The notes beneath the pieces were generated by a model. That model worked only from the letters and a program-made list of their open reading frames with translations, made no database searches and was not told the DNA's origin. Made by a program: the position numbers and the translations under genes. From Limisoma sp963590405 (lineage in GTDB: Bacteria > Bacteroidota > Bacteroidia > Bacteroidales > Muribaculaceae), in NCBI GenBank assembly GCA_963590405.1, contig CAVAPE010000032.1, forward strand, positions 1 to 25,385: a stretch of DNA of 25,385 nucleotides. Reading direction: 5' to 3'. Shown here piece after piece: positions 9,001 through 16,535 of this stretch (position 1 is its first letter; each line of letters opens with the position of its first letter).

Positions 9001-9036
9001 GCGACTTACACTTTCGGAATTCAACTCAAATTCTAA
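6013..9036 (+). CDS. susC: SusC/RagA-type TonB-dependent outer membrane oligosaccharide importer
   Basis: A 1007-residue TonB-linked outer membrane transporter that, with SusD, imports glycan fragments. It has a signal peptide (residues 1-20, ending AFG/Q), then a carboxypeptidase-D-regulatory-like domain (about 24-95, VVKGSVFDSSGQPVIGATV), a TonB-box-like DDVVVIGYG near residue 100, and a plug domain with the hallmark VRIRGAGSF, PLYVVDGM and ILKDASAAAIYGVRAANGV motifs. The rest is a beta-barrel ending in the aromatic residue F of QLKF. A Ca-binding-like DVNGDGVIDANDK loop near residue 830 is frequent in this family. It is first in the operon, 18 bp before susD. The ligand is inferred from the GH144 and GH3 genes downstream to be beta-1,2-gluco-oligosaccharide or a decorated form. 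The symbol denotes the family only. Confidence 0.95.
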   Translation: MKKNALFLLGTAFAAQLAFGQNQVVKGSVFDSSGQPVIGATVKVNGTNKTAVSDIDGNFILNDVDPNAKVTISFLGMQPITVKASEVKGIVLKDDSQMLDDVVVIGYGSAKAKDLTSPITVVKAADLQSTPSSSPMAALQGKVAGVNVINSGTPGAGPTVRIRGAGSFANSSPLYVVDGMFYDDINFLNNDDIQDMTILKDASAAAIYGVRAANGVVLITTKKGQKNQKAQITYDGYFGVQKATNVLQMASSSEYATMLLEANYDAYLPVIKSSIDKYGGSYADSDFHNWTYGSNTDWYKELLRSAFMTNHSVGISGGGERATYSLGVSYLHQDGVMNVENKYNRLNFRAALDYDATKWLKVGFNGVFSQSSQVLPNNSAWQQAFNAPGLYPVYDENNTEAKPDKYASPATIGYTSNFYNPVATANYYNSKNDAKQFMTNFYAQFNILPNKLNFKTSVNYNFQDINGKTFTPIYYVSSWQQNSATSLNKSNTQYSNSIWDNTLTYKDKFGRNNFGAMVGMSMRQEVYKNLWGTAPNVPEGKDAYQYLSQGSTTGITLGDGGTRYRGLSYFARLNYDYANKYYLMFTMRADGSSKYQEQWGYFPSVGASWVISEEEFMKEQKAIDYLKLRASWGKLGNDHVAASDGFASITTGNNASGVYGSTTIPGYQNTTYFSWLQWEVVDEINAGFNLSTLRNRLTIDADYFHRMTNHAVISPLISFENTTLAGNYGKILNQGVDVSINWSDRVSKDFSYHIGANLSYLKNEVRDLGGKTMIKGGKTVNIVGEEMNSFYGYKVIGIYQTEAECKADKIAVANGLEPGDFKYEDVNGDGVIDANDKQTLGSYIPNFTFGVNFGFQWKNLDFEVSTYGQTGAQMYNRKRALRYAQSNYNFDHDQVANRWTGEGSTNEYPSAKALVKGWNVSDQRVNSFFVESADFFRIQNATIGYTFKNIKFGSYTMPSIRLSLTADRPLTLFKANSFSPEISDSEGWDTEVYPLTATYTFGIQLKF

Positions 9037-9054
9037 CTCCTAAAACAAGTAAAG

Positions 9055-10521
9055 ATGAAATTCAAGAAATATATCACAGCCGCATGCATCGGAGCATTGC
9101 TCCTCGGATCTCAATCGTGCGACTACCTCGACATCGATCCGGAGAACAGCGTACCGGAAGAGAACGTCGATTTCACAAACCTCGACAACCAGTACCAACC
9201 AGTGTCGGGAGTGTATGCAAAACTCCGCACCGGTGGTATGCACTGGGTAATCTGGCCACTTAGCATCGTCCGCGACGACGATATTTGGTCGGGTCGCGTC
9301 GACGACCAGGCTTCGCTTGTCGACTTTGGTAACTACAACTACGACAACGGTTTCTGGGGCTTGAAAGAAATGTGGAACCAGTACTACGGTATGATTAAGG
9401 TTGCCAACTCAGCAATCGAATCGCTCGAAAGTTATGCTGCCAACGCAAAGACCGAACAGCAACTCAGCAACAACCGCGCATATCAGGGTGAAGTTCGCTT
9501 CCTCCGCGCATACGCTTACTATCGCCTTTCGCTGGCATTCGGTCCAGTGACCATTCTCCGCGACAACAAGCAAGTGAACCTGACTCGCTCAACTGTTGAA
9601 GCAGTCAACAACTATATGCTTGAGGACCTCAACTACTGCATCCAGAATGCTCCTCGTCTCCGTCCTAACGAGATGGCGCACATCGGTGCTGTTACTGCCT
9701 TCTCGGCAGAGGCTCTCGCTGCAAAGATTTACCTCAACATGGGCAACTATGCAAAGGTAAAAGAGTTGACCAACGACATCATCAGCAGCAACAAGTTTGA
9801 ACTCTACAGTGACTACTACGAACTGTTCAAGATTCCTGGCAAACTCTGCAACGAATCGCTCTTCGAATGCCAATGCACCGACTTCGGTACAGGTTCAGGC
9901 GACCTCGTAGACGCTGACCAATGGTTCGTGTTCCAAGGTCCTGCCAACGACGGCAACATCTCTGGCTGGGGCTTCATCGGTTTCTACAAGGACTTCCGCG
10001 ACTGGGCTAAGGAGCGTGGCGAAACAGTACGCTACACCACCTCATTCCTTGAGGCAGGCACAACCACTCCAAGTGGCGACGCTATCCGCCCATTGCAGAA
10101 CCCAACACAGACTGACTGCTGGAACGGCAAAGCCTACACTCCAAGCAACGAGTTGACTGAAGGCCGCACAAAATATGGTTGCAACAACAACATCCGCATC
10201 CTTCGCTATGCCGACGTGCTCCTCATGAACGCTGAAGCAAAAGTACGCTTGGGCGAGAATGGCGACGAACCATTCAACTTGGTTCGCACCCGCGCTCAAA
10301 TGCCAACCATCAATGGCGTAACTGTTGACCAAATCCTCGACGAGCGCCGCATGGAACTCTGCTGCGAATGGGGCGAACGCTACAACGACCTCGTGCGCAC
10401 AGGCAAAGCAGCCACTGTGCTCGGAGCAAAGGGATGGACTACCGATAAGACTTACTATCCTATCCCATTCGATGTGGCAGCCGACAACCCTGATGTCAAA
10501 AACGATCCTATCAACGAATAG
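9055..10521 (+). CDS. susD: SusD/RagB-type surface glycan-binding lipoprotein
   Basis: A 488-residue outer-surface lipoprotein that caps SusC and captures glycan. The signal peptide ends in a lipobox with C22 (LLLGSQSC). The N-terminal SusD-like region includes a Y/W-rich stretch (about 50-110, NQYYGMIKVANSAI) and RAYAYYRLSLAFGPV near residue 145, a TPR-type helix typical of the family. The C-terminal RagB/SusD region carries ILRYADVLLMNAEAKVRLGE and DQILDERRMELCCEWGERYNDLVRTG. It is a full-length member, 18 bp after susC, so the pair is co-transcribed. Specificity cannot be read from sequence. A perfect hairpin with a T-rich 3' side begins 24 bp after its stop. The symbol denotes the family. 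Confidence 0.95.
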   Translation: MKFKKYITAACIGALLLGSQSCDYLDIDPENSVPEENVDFTNLDNQYQPVSGVYAKLRTGGMHWVIWPLSIVRDDDIWSGRVDDQASLVDFGNYNYDNGFWGLKEMWNQYYGMIKVANSAIESLESYAANAKTEQQLSNNRAYQGEVRFLRAYAYYRLSLAFGPVTILRDNKQVNLTRSTVEAVNNYMLEDLNYCIQNAPRLRPNEMAHIGAVTAFSAEALAAKIYLNMGNYAKVKELTNDIISSNKFELYSDYYELFKIPGKLCNESLFECQCTDFGTGSGDLVDADQWFVFQGPANDGNISGWGFIGFYKDFRDWAKERGETVRYTTSFLEAGTTTPSGDAIRPLQNPTQTDCWNGKAYTPSNELTEGRTKYGCNNNIRILRYADVLLMNAEAKVRLGENGDEPFNLVRTRAQMPTINGVTVDQILDERRMELCCEWGERYNDLVRTGKAATVLGAKGWTTDKTYYPIPFDVAADNPDVKNDPINE

Positions 10522-10544
10522 GCATCAGCCTAATTGAAAAATAC

Positions 10545-10603
10545 AGGGTGTGTCTTCAATATAATTCCAACAAACAGGGTAAGCGAAGACACACCCTTTC
10601 TTT
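10545..10603 (+). terminator. Terminator-like or attenuator hairpin between susD and the GH43-like gene
   Basis: AGGGTGTGTCTTC (10545-10557) is perfectly complementary to GAAGACACACCCT (10585-10597), a 13-bp stem with a 27-nt loop, followed by TTTCTTT-type sequence to 10603. It lies inside the operon, ahead of the GH43 start at 10620. Partial termination here would leave susCD transcripts in excess over enzyme transcripts; a role in mRNA 3'-end stability is equally possible. Confidence 0.7.
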
Positions 10604-10619
10604 AAAAAACTCATCAACA

Positions 10620-12731
10620 ATGTATCTTCTCAACAAAGCAACGGCAATACTCTCAGCAATAGCACTCAGCCTCGCCTCCAACGCTACGGCACAGGACTCT
10701 GTGAAAGTAGTGAAAGGTCAAGTGAGCGACTATTACATCCCCGTAGTAACCACCTACGAGATTTCAGGCACAGTGACCGACGCTCAAGGCCATCCGCTCG
10801 ACGGAGCCACCGTGATGTTTTTCGCCAGTCCAGTGCACTGCAACACCGATGCCAAAGGGCATTACCGTCTAACTGCCACCGATACCGACACGCATCTCTA
10901 CGTCTACTACCCTGGCATGCAATTTGCCAACGTGGAGCGCAAGAGTCGCGACCGCAAAGTCGACATTCGGATGCAGGTAAAATCCTCTGCCACTGCTGCT
11001 CTGAGAAGAGGCAAGGCACAAGCCACGAAGTGGTATAATCCAAGTGCCCACACGACTCGCACCTACTGTAACCCGATGAACATCAGTTACAACTACGAGC
11101 CGCTCAACAACAACTCAATCAAAGGCGGTGCCTTCCGGTCGTCAGCCGACCCGATGGCACTAACATATAAAGACCGCTATCTCCTTTTCTCCACCAACCA
11201 AGGCGGTTTCCACTACTCCACCAATCTCAGCGACTGGGATTTCAGCCAAGCCACTTTCCAGCGCCGTCCTGCCGACGACGACCAGTGCGCCCCGGCTGCC
11301 TATGTTGCTGGCGACACACTTTTCTACACTGGTTCCACCTATGAAGGTCTGCCCATCTGGTACACCACCGACCCTTATTCTGGTCGCTGGCGTCGTGCCG
11401 TGGACCGAAGCACACTGCCGTCGTGGGACCCCTGCCTCTTTCTCGACGATGACGGCCGTCTGTATCTCTATTATGGTTCAAGCAACGAATATCCTCTGAA
11501 GGCCGTCGAAGTAAGCCGCGACGACTTCACTCCAATCAGTAAAATCTACGATGTGGTGATGCTCCGTCCAGAGCAGCACGGTTGGGAGCGCTTCGGCATG
11601 AACAACGACGACGAAGTAACGCTCCGTCCGTTCACCGAAGGTGCCTATATGACCAAGCACAACGGATGCTACTATCTGCAGTATGGCGCGCCGGGAACTG
11701 AGTTTAAGACCTATGCCGACGGCGTTTATGTGAGCGACTCGCCACTCGGTCCGTTCACCTACCAGACGCTCAACCCGATGTGCTACAAGCCCGGCGGATT
11801 TGTGCGCGGCTGCGGTCACGGCGGCACTTTCGCCGACCTCAAGGGCAACTACTGGCACGTGGCTACCTGCATGCTCTCGCTTAAATATAAGTTCGAGCGC
11901 CGCATAGGGCTCTACCCTACGGCTTTCGATGCCGACGGCGTGATGCACTCCGCCACGGCCTTCGGCGACTACCCTAACTGGAACGCCGATGCCGACATCA
12001 AGAACCCCGACGACCGCTTCACGGGCTGGATGCTCCTCTCCTATGGCAAGGAGGTCAAAGTTTCGTCGAGCGACAGCACATTCACAGCCGCCGCTCTCTC
12101 CGACGACGACATCCGCACCTACTGGGCAGCCAAGACCGGCGATGCTGGCGAATGGGCGCAGATTGACCTCGGCGGCGACCGCACAGTGCGCGCCATCCAA
12201 GTGAACTTCTACGACCATCAGTCCACGCAGCACAACCGCGCCAACGACATCTACTATCAGTACCGCATCTGGGCGAGTGCCGACGGCAAGACGTGGCAAC
12301 TGGCGGTGGACAAGAGCGACAACGACCACGATGCGCCACACGACTACATCGAACTCGCCGACACGCTCCACACTCGCTTCCTGAAGATTGAGAACCTGCA
12401 CATGCCTGCCGACAGCAAATTCTGTCTGTCCGACATCCGTGTGTTCGGCTCTGCCGACGGTCAGAAGCCTGCCGACGTGAAGAAATTCAAGGCGCGCCGC
12501 AACGCCACCGACCTCCGCGACGTGATGCTCTCGTGGCAGCCGTCGAAGGGTGCCTATGGCTATGTCGTGGCTTACGGCACAGAGCCAGGCAAACTCTACA
12601 ACTCCATCCTCGTCTACGGCGACACTTCCTACGATATGCGTGGTCTCGACCTCGGCACCGAATACTATTTCAGCATCCGTGCCATCGGCGAAACAGGTTG
12701 TTCTGCGCCGACAAAACCAGTAAAAATTTAA
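10620..12731 (+). CDS. GH43-like glycoside hydrolase with discoidin (F5/8C) and fibronectin III domains
   Basis: A modular exported protein. I start it at the ATG at 10620 (703 residues) because a signal peptide begins there (MYLLNKATAILSAIALSLAS, then NATA/Q); the upstream ATG at 10548 lies inside the intercistronic hairpin. The order is a carboxypeptidase-regulatory-like domain (about 38-120), a five-bladed-propeller GH43-like domain (about 140-470), a discoidin/F5-8 type C domain (about 480-620) and a fibronectin type III domain (about 625-703). GH43-type acidic residues are visible: D177 in SADPMAL, D270 in WDPCLFLDDDG, and E340 in FTEGAYMTKHNG. GH43 enzymes mostly cleave arabinofuranosides, xylosides or galactosides, which suggests a decorated backbone rather than plain glucan. 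Specificity is not readable. It is followed by GH144 after 23 bp. Confidence 0.82.
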   Translation: MYLLNKATAILSAIALSLASNATAQDSVKVVKGQVSDYYIPVVTTYEISGTVTDAQGHPLDGATVMFFASPVHCNTDAKGHYRLTATDTDTHLYVYYPGMQFANVERKSRDRKVDIRMQVKSSATAALRRGKAQATKWYNPSAHTTRTYCNPMNISYNYEPLNNNSIKGGAFRSSADPMALTYKDRYLLFSTNQGGFHYSTNLSDWDFSQATFQRRPADDDQCAPAAYVAGDTLFYTGSTYEGLPIWYTTDPYSGRWRRAVDRSTLPSWDPCLFLDDDGRLYLYYGSSNEYPLKAVEVSRDDFTPISKIYDVVMLRPEQHGWERFGMNNDDEVTLRPFTEGAYMTKHNGCYYLQYGAPGTEFKTYADGVYVSDSPLGPFTYQTLNPMCYKPGGFVRGCGHGGTFADLKGNYWHVATCMLSLKYKFERRIGLYPTAFDADGVMHSATAFGDYPNWNADADIKNPDDRFTGWMLLSYGKEVKVSSSDSTFTAAALSDDDIRTYWAAKTGDAGEWAQIDLGGDRTVRAIQVNFYDHQSTQHNRANDIYYQYRIWASADGKTWQLAVDKSDNDHDAPHDYIELADTLHTRFLKIENLHMPADSKFCLSDIRVFGSADGQKPADVKKFKARRNATDLRDVMLSWQPSKGAYGYVVAYGTEPGKLYNSILVYGDTSYDMRGLDLGTEYYFSIRAIGETGCSAPTKPVKI

Positions 12732-12754
12732 CTTAAAAACCAGCAATACGACTT

Positions 12755-14122
12755 ATGAAACTTGTAAGCACTCTACTATCGCTCGCCATCTGCGGCATAG
12801 TCTACACCTCTTGTGGAGCATCGGGCGAAAAAACCCCGAGCCCAACGCCCTCCAACCCTACTCGTCCAGAATCGTTTGAAAGCGACAGCGCTTTTCTTGA
12901 CTACATCGAGAAGACTCACCTCAACTATATGTGGGACGGCGCTGAAACAAACTCGGGTATGGCTTGCGAACGCATCCATCTCGACGGCGACTATCCCCAA
13001 AACGACCAAAACATCGTCACCACTGGCGGCACCGGCTTCGGCATCGCCGGCTTGATTGCGGGCATCGACCGCGGATTTATCAACCGCACTGAGGGCGTGG
13101 CTCGCCTCCAGAAAATCGTGGACTTCCTCGGCAGTGCCGACCGCTACCACGGCGTGTGGTCGCACTGGATCGACGGCAAAACGGGCAAAACCAAGCCGTT
13201 CGGACAGAAGGACGACGGCGGCGACCTCGTGGAGAGTTCGTTTTTGATGGCAAGCATGCTCTGCGTGCGCCAATACTTTGCCGACGGCAACGAGGCTGAA
13301 AAGAAACTGGCTGCCGACATCGACAAACTCTGGAAGGAAATGGAATATGACTGGTACCGCCGCGACGGCGAGGATGTGCTCTACTGGCACTGGTCGCCTA
13401 ACTACGGCTGGGAGATGAATTTCCCTCTTCAGGGCTACAACGAGTGCCTCATCACCTATATCCTCGGCGCTTCATCGCCAACGCACTCCATCCCTGCATC
13501 GTGCTACCACAAAGGCTGGGCACGCTCGGGCGGCATCAAGAGCAGCGCCAAGCCCTACGGCTACGCGCTGGAGTTGAAACACAACGGCTGCGAGCAGGAA
13601 GGCGGTCCGCTCTTCTGGGCGCACTATTCCTACATCTGCCTAGACCCGCGCAACCTCTCCGACCAATATGCCAACTATTGGAATGTGACGCGCAACCACG
13701 TCCTCAGCGACTATGAGTACTGCAAACGCAACCCGAAAGGCTACAAGGGCTACGGCGCAAACTGCTGGGGTCTGACGGCAAGTTATTCGGTCGACGGCTA
13801 TTCGGCACACGCACCAAACAACGACCTCGGCGTAATAGCCCCTACCGCTGCCCTGTCGTCGTTCCCCTACACTCCAACCGAGTCGATGGCTGCACTGCGC
13901 TATTTCTGGGACATGGGCACAAAAATCTGGGGCAAATACGGCTTCTATGACGCGTTCTCTGAAACGAAATCGTGGTACACTCCGCGCTATCTTGCAATCG
14001 ACCAACTCACCATTGCGCCGATGATTGAGAACTACCGCAGCCAACTGCTCTGGCGCTTGTTTATGAGTTGTCCGGAAGTGCAAAACGGTCTCACTTCTCT
14101 GGGATTTACTTTCAGCAAATAA
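12755..14122 (+). CDS. GH144-type glucanase (endo-beta-1,2-glucanase family, 'glucoamylase' fold) lipoprotein
   Basis: A 455-residue lipoprotein: the signal peptide ends IVYTSC with C20 as the lipidated residue, followed by a Thr/Pro/Ser-rich linker, so it is probably outer-membrane anchored. The body is an (alpha/alpha)6-barrel protein of the Pfam glycoamylase/GH144 family. Characteristic stretches are LNYMWDGAETNSGMACER near residue 55, VTTGGTGFGIAGLIAGIDRG near 90, KDDGGDLVESSFLMASMLCVRQYF near 155, and YGWEMNFPLQGYNECLITYILGASSP near 220. Characterised GH144 enzymes (Chitinophaga pinensis and Parabacteroides) are endo-beta-1,2-glucanases releasing sophoro-oligosaccharides. Being next to a GH3 beta-glucosidase supports that substrate. 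The family call is strong; the exact activity is an inference. Confidence 0.85.
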   Translation: MKLVSTLLSLAICGIVYTSCGASGEKTPSPTPSNPTRPESFESDSAFLDYIEKTHLNYMWDGAETNSGMACERIHLDGDYPQNDQNIVTTGGTGFGIAGLIAGIDRGFINRTEGVARLQKIVDFLGSADRYHGVWSHWIDGKTGKTKPFGQKDDGGDLVESSFLMASMLCVRQYFADGNEAEKKLAADIDKLWKEMEYDWYRRDGEDVLYWHWSPNYGWEMNFPLQGYNECLITYILGASSPTHSIPASCYHKGWARSGGIKSSAKPYGYALELKHNGCEQEGGPLFWAHYSYICLDPRNLSDQYANYWNVTRNHVLSDYEYCKRNPKGYKGYGANCWGLTASYSVDGYSAHAPNNDLGVIAPTAALSSFPYTPTESMAALRYFWDMGTKIWGKYGFYDAFSETKSWYTPRYLAIDQLTIAPMIENYRSQLLWRLFMSCPEVQNGLTSLGFTFSK

Positions 14123-14141
14123 CTATTAAAACATAACAATC

Positions 14142-16430
14142 ATGAGAACAAGAAACATCATCGCCGCTGCGTTTATGCTCTGTATGAGCCTCGGTGCATC
14201 CGCTGCACCGGCAGTAAGCGACGACGCCAAGATGAACAAGTTTATCGACGACCTTATGTCGAAGATGACCATCGAGGAGAAAATCGGACAACTCAACTTG
14301 CCTGTTACTGGCGACATCGTTACTGGTCAGGCAAAGAGCAGCGACGTTGCCGGCAAAATCCGCAAGGGTGAAGTGGGTGGTCTCTTCAACCTCAAGGGCG
14401 TAAGCAAAATCAAGGAGGTGCAGCGCATCGCTGTTGAGCAAAGCCGCCTTCACATCCCATTGCTTTTCGGTATGGACGTGATCCACGGCTACGAAACCGT
14501 GTTCCCTATCCCATTTGCCCTTTCCTGCTCATGGGACATAAACGCCATTCGCCAATCGGCACAGATTGCCGCACAGGAATGCTCTGCCGACGGTATCAAC
14601 TGGACATTCTCCCCGATGCTCGACATCTGCGTTGACCCTCGCTGGGGACGCATGTCGGAAGGCAACGGCGAAGACCAGTATCTCGGTTCGCAGATTGCCC
14701 GCGCAATGGTTGAAGGCTATCAGGGCAACAACCTCGCCGACAAAAACACCGTGATGGCGTGCGTGAAGCACTTCGCTCTCTACGGAGCAGCGGAGGCTGG
14801 ACGCGACTACAACACCGTAGACATGAGCCACTGGCGAATGTTCAACTACTTTATGCCGCCCTATAAGGCAGCAGTCGATGCTGGCGCACAGAGCGTGATG
14901 ACTTCGTTCAACGTTGTCGACGGTATTCCAGCAAGCGGCAACCGCTGGTTGCTCAACGACGTGCTCCGCAAGATGTGGGGATTTAAAGGTATGGTCGTTA
15001 CCGACTACACTGCCATCTCCGAGATGATAGCCCACGGCATGGGCGACCTCAAGCAGGTATCGGAACTGGCGCTCAACGCTGGAACAGATATGGATATGGT
15101 GGCAGAAGGATATGCAACCACCACTGCACAATCAATCAAGGAAGGCAAAGTGAGCATGGCTACTCTTGATGCTGCATGCCGCCGCATCCTTGAGGCTAAA
15201 TGGAAACTCGGTTTGTTTGACGACCCTTACCGCTACTGCGACGAAAAGCGCGCAAAGAAAGAGGTGTTCACCGCTGAGCATCGTGCCGTTGCACGCAACA
15301 CCGCAGCCGAAACATTCGTACTTCTCAAAAACGAAGGCAACCTTCTGCCAATGCAGCGCAAAGGCACTATCGCCCTCGTAGGCCCACTTGCCTCAACGGC
15401 AAGCAACATGTCGGGCACTTGGAGCGTGGCTGCACGCCTCAACGACAACAAGACCCTGCTTCAGGGCATGCGCGACGCCGTTGGCGACAAGGCTACCGTG
15501 GTCTATGCCAAAGGCTGTAACCTTATGAGCGATGCCGCACGCGAAGCCGACGCAACGATGTTCGGCCGCGAGATGCGCGACAGCCGTTCAGCCAACGAGA
15601 TGCTCGATGAGGCCATCAAGGTGGCTAAGGATGCCGATGTCATTGTGTGCGCCGTTGGCGAATCGTCGGAGATGAGCGGCGAATGCAGCAGCCGTTCCGA
15701 CCTCACTCTGCCCGACACTCAGCGCGCATTGCTCGAAGCAATGAAGGCAACAGGCAAACCAGTGGTACTCGTTTATTTCGCTGGTCGCCCCACAGTGATG
15801 ACTTGGGAAAGCGAGAACTTCAACGCCATCCTCGACGTGTGGTTCGGCGGCAGCGAAAGTGCCGACGCCATCTGCGACGTGCTCTTCGGCGACAAAGCGC
15901 CGAGCGGCAAACTCTCAGCCACAATGCCAAAGAGCGTTGGTCAGATTCCTCTCTACTACAACCACCTCAACACTGGCCGTCCGCTGGAAGAAGGCAAATG
16001 GTTCACCAAGTTCCGCAGCAACTATCTTGACATCGACAACGACCCGCTCTATCCGTTTGGCTACGGCTTGTCGTACACCACATTCAAGTATGGCACTCCT
16101 CGCCTCTCTTCGACTTCTATCAACGAGGGCGGCAGCGTGACGCTCACAGTCGACGTGACCAACACCGGCAACTACGACGGCGACGAAGTGGTGCAACTCT
16201 ACGTTCGCGACCTCGTAGGTAGCGTTTCGCGTCCTGTAAAGGAACTGAAGGGCTTTGAGCGCATCAGTCTGAAGAAGGGCGAAACACGCACGGTAAGTTT
16301 CACCGTCAGCACCGACGATCTGAAGTTCTACAACCAGCAACTCGACTACATCTGTGAGCCTGGCGACTTCGAGATTATGGTTGGTCCTAACAGCCGCGAC
16401 GTGCAGACGCTTAAGTTCACATTGAAATAG
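14142..16430 (+). CDS. GH3 beta-glucosidase (BglX-like), probably acting on beta-1,2-gluco-oligosaccharides
   Basis: A 762-residue exported GH3 enzyme. The signal peptide ends LGASA/A, without a lipobox, so it is periplasmic. The N-terminal (alpha/beta)8 domain carries LLFGMDVIHGYETVFPIP, PRWGRMSEGNGEDQYL and the CVKHFALYGAAEAGRDYN segment. The nucleophile is D288 in GMVVTDYTAISEM. The second domain includes ETFVLLKNEGNLLP and the acid/base E514 in SSEMSGECSSRSDL. A fibronectin III-like domain ends the protein (about 660-762). Length and order match BglX. In Bacteroides thetaiotaomicron a GH3 next to a GH144 gene acts on beta-1,2-linked glucobiose and oligomers, and the same job is inferred here. 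It starts 19 bp after GH144. Confidence 0.93.
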   Translation: MRTRNIIAAAFMLCMSLGASAAPAVSDDAKMNKFIDDLMSKMTIEEKIGQLNLPVTGDIVTGQAKSSDVAGKIRKGEVGGLFNLKGVSKIKEVQRIAVEQSRLHIPLLFGMDVIHGYETVFPIPFALSCSWDINAIRQSAQIAAQECSADGINWTFSPMLDICVDPRWGRMSEGNGEDQYLGSQIARAMVEGYQGNNLADKNTVMACVKHFALYGAAEAGRDYNTVDMSHWRMFNYFMPPYKAAVDAGAQSVMTSFNVVDGIPASGNRWLLNDVLRKMWGFKGMVVTDYTAISEMIAHGMGDLKQVSELALNAGTDMDMVAEGYATTTAQSIKEGKVSMATLDAACRRILEAKWKLGLFDDPYRYCDEKRAKKEVFTAEHRAVARNTAAETFVLLKNEGNLLPMQRKGTIALVGPLASTASNMSGTWSVAARLNDNKTLLQGMRDAVGDKATVVYAKGCNLMSDAAREADATMFGREMRDSRSANEMLDEAIKVAKDADVIVCAVGESSEMSGECSSRSDLTLPDTQRALLEAMKATGKPVVLVYFAGRPTVMTWESENFNAILDVWFGGSESADAICDVLFGDKAPSGKLSATMPKSVGQIPLYYNHLNTGRPLEEGKWFTKFRSNYLDIDNDPLYPFGYGLSYTTFKYGTPRLSSTSINEGGSVTLTVDVTNTGNYDGDEVVQLYVRDLVGSVSRPVKELKGFERISLKKGETRTVSFTVSTDDLKFYNQQLDYICEPGDFEIMVGPNSRDVQTLKFTLK

Positions 16431-16470
16431 GCAAAATGTCCAAAAATAAAAAAGATTAGTTTTAGGTTAG

Positions 16471-16521
16471 CGTCCCCGACTACGGTTGCCGTTGAGCAAT
16501 CGCCTCGGGGGCGTGATTTTT
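16471..16521 (+). terminator. Terminator-like hairpin between GH3 and DUF4886 genes
   Basis: CGTCCCCGA (16471-16479) pairs with TCGGGGGCG (16505-16513), a 9-bp stem with one G-U pair. The loop holds a second small hairpin (ACGG/CCGT), and TGATTTTT follows. It is inside the operon, 40 bp after the GH3 stop and 15 bp before the DUF4886 start, so it may attenuate transcription of the last gene. Confidence 0.65.
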
Positions 16522-16535
16522 CAACCATAACGATT

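Noticed and set aside
10548..10619. N-terminal extension of the GH43-like protein from the upstream ATG
   Set aside because: The extension is Lys/Arg/Asn-rich, lies within the intercistronic hairpin, and would push the signal peptide 24 residues inward. The ATG at 10620 gives a normal signal peptide.
11478..12746. A 422-codon minus-strand open frame opposite the GH43-like gene
   Set aside because: It lies antisense to a gene with clear domains and a signal peptide, has low-complexity Val/Ala/Glu-rich content with no recognisable motif, and is explained by codon bias of the plus-strand gene.
13640..14083. A 147-codon minus-strand open frame opposite GH144, and similar ones opposite ino1, GH3 and the DUF4886 gene
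   Set aside because: Antisense shadows of well-supported genes; none shows a recognisable domain.
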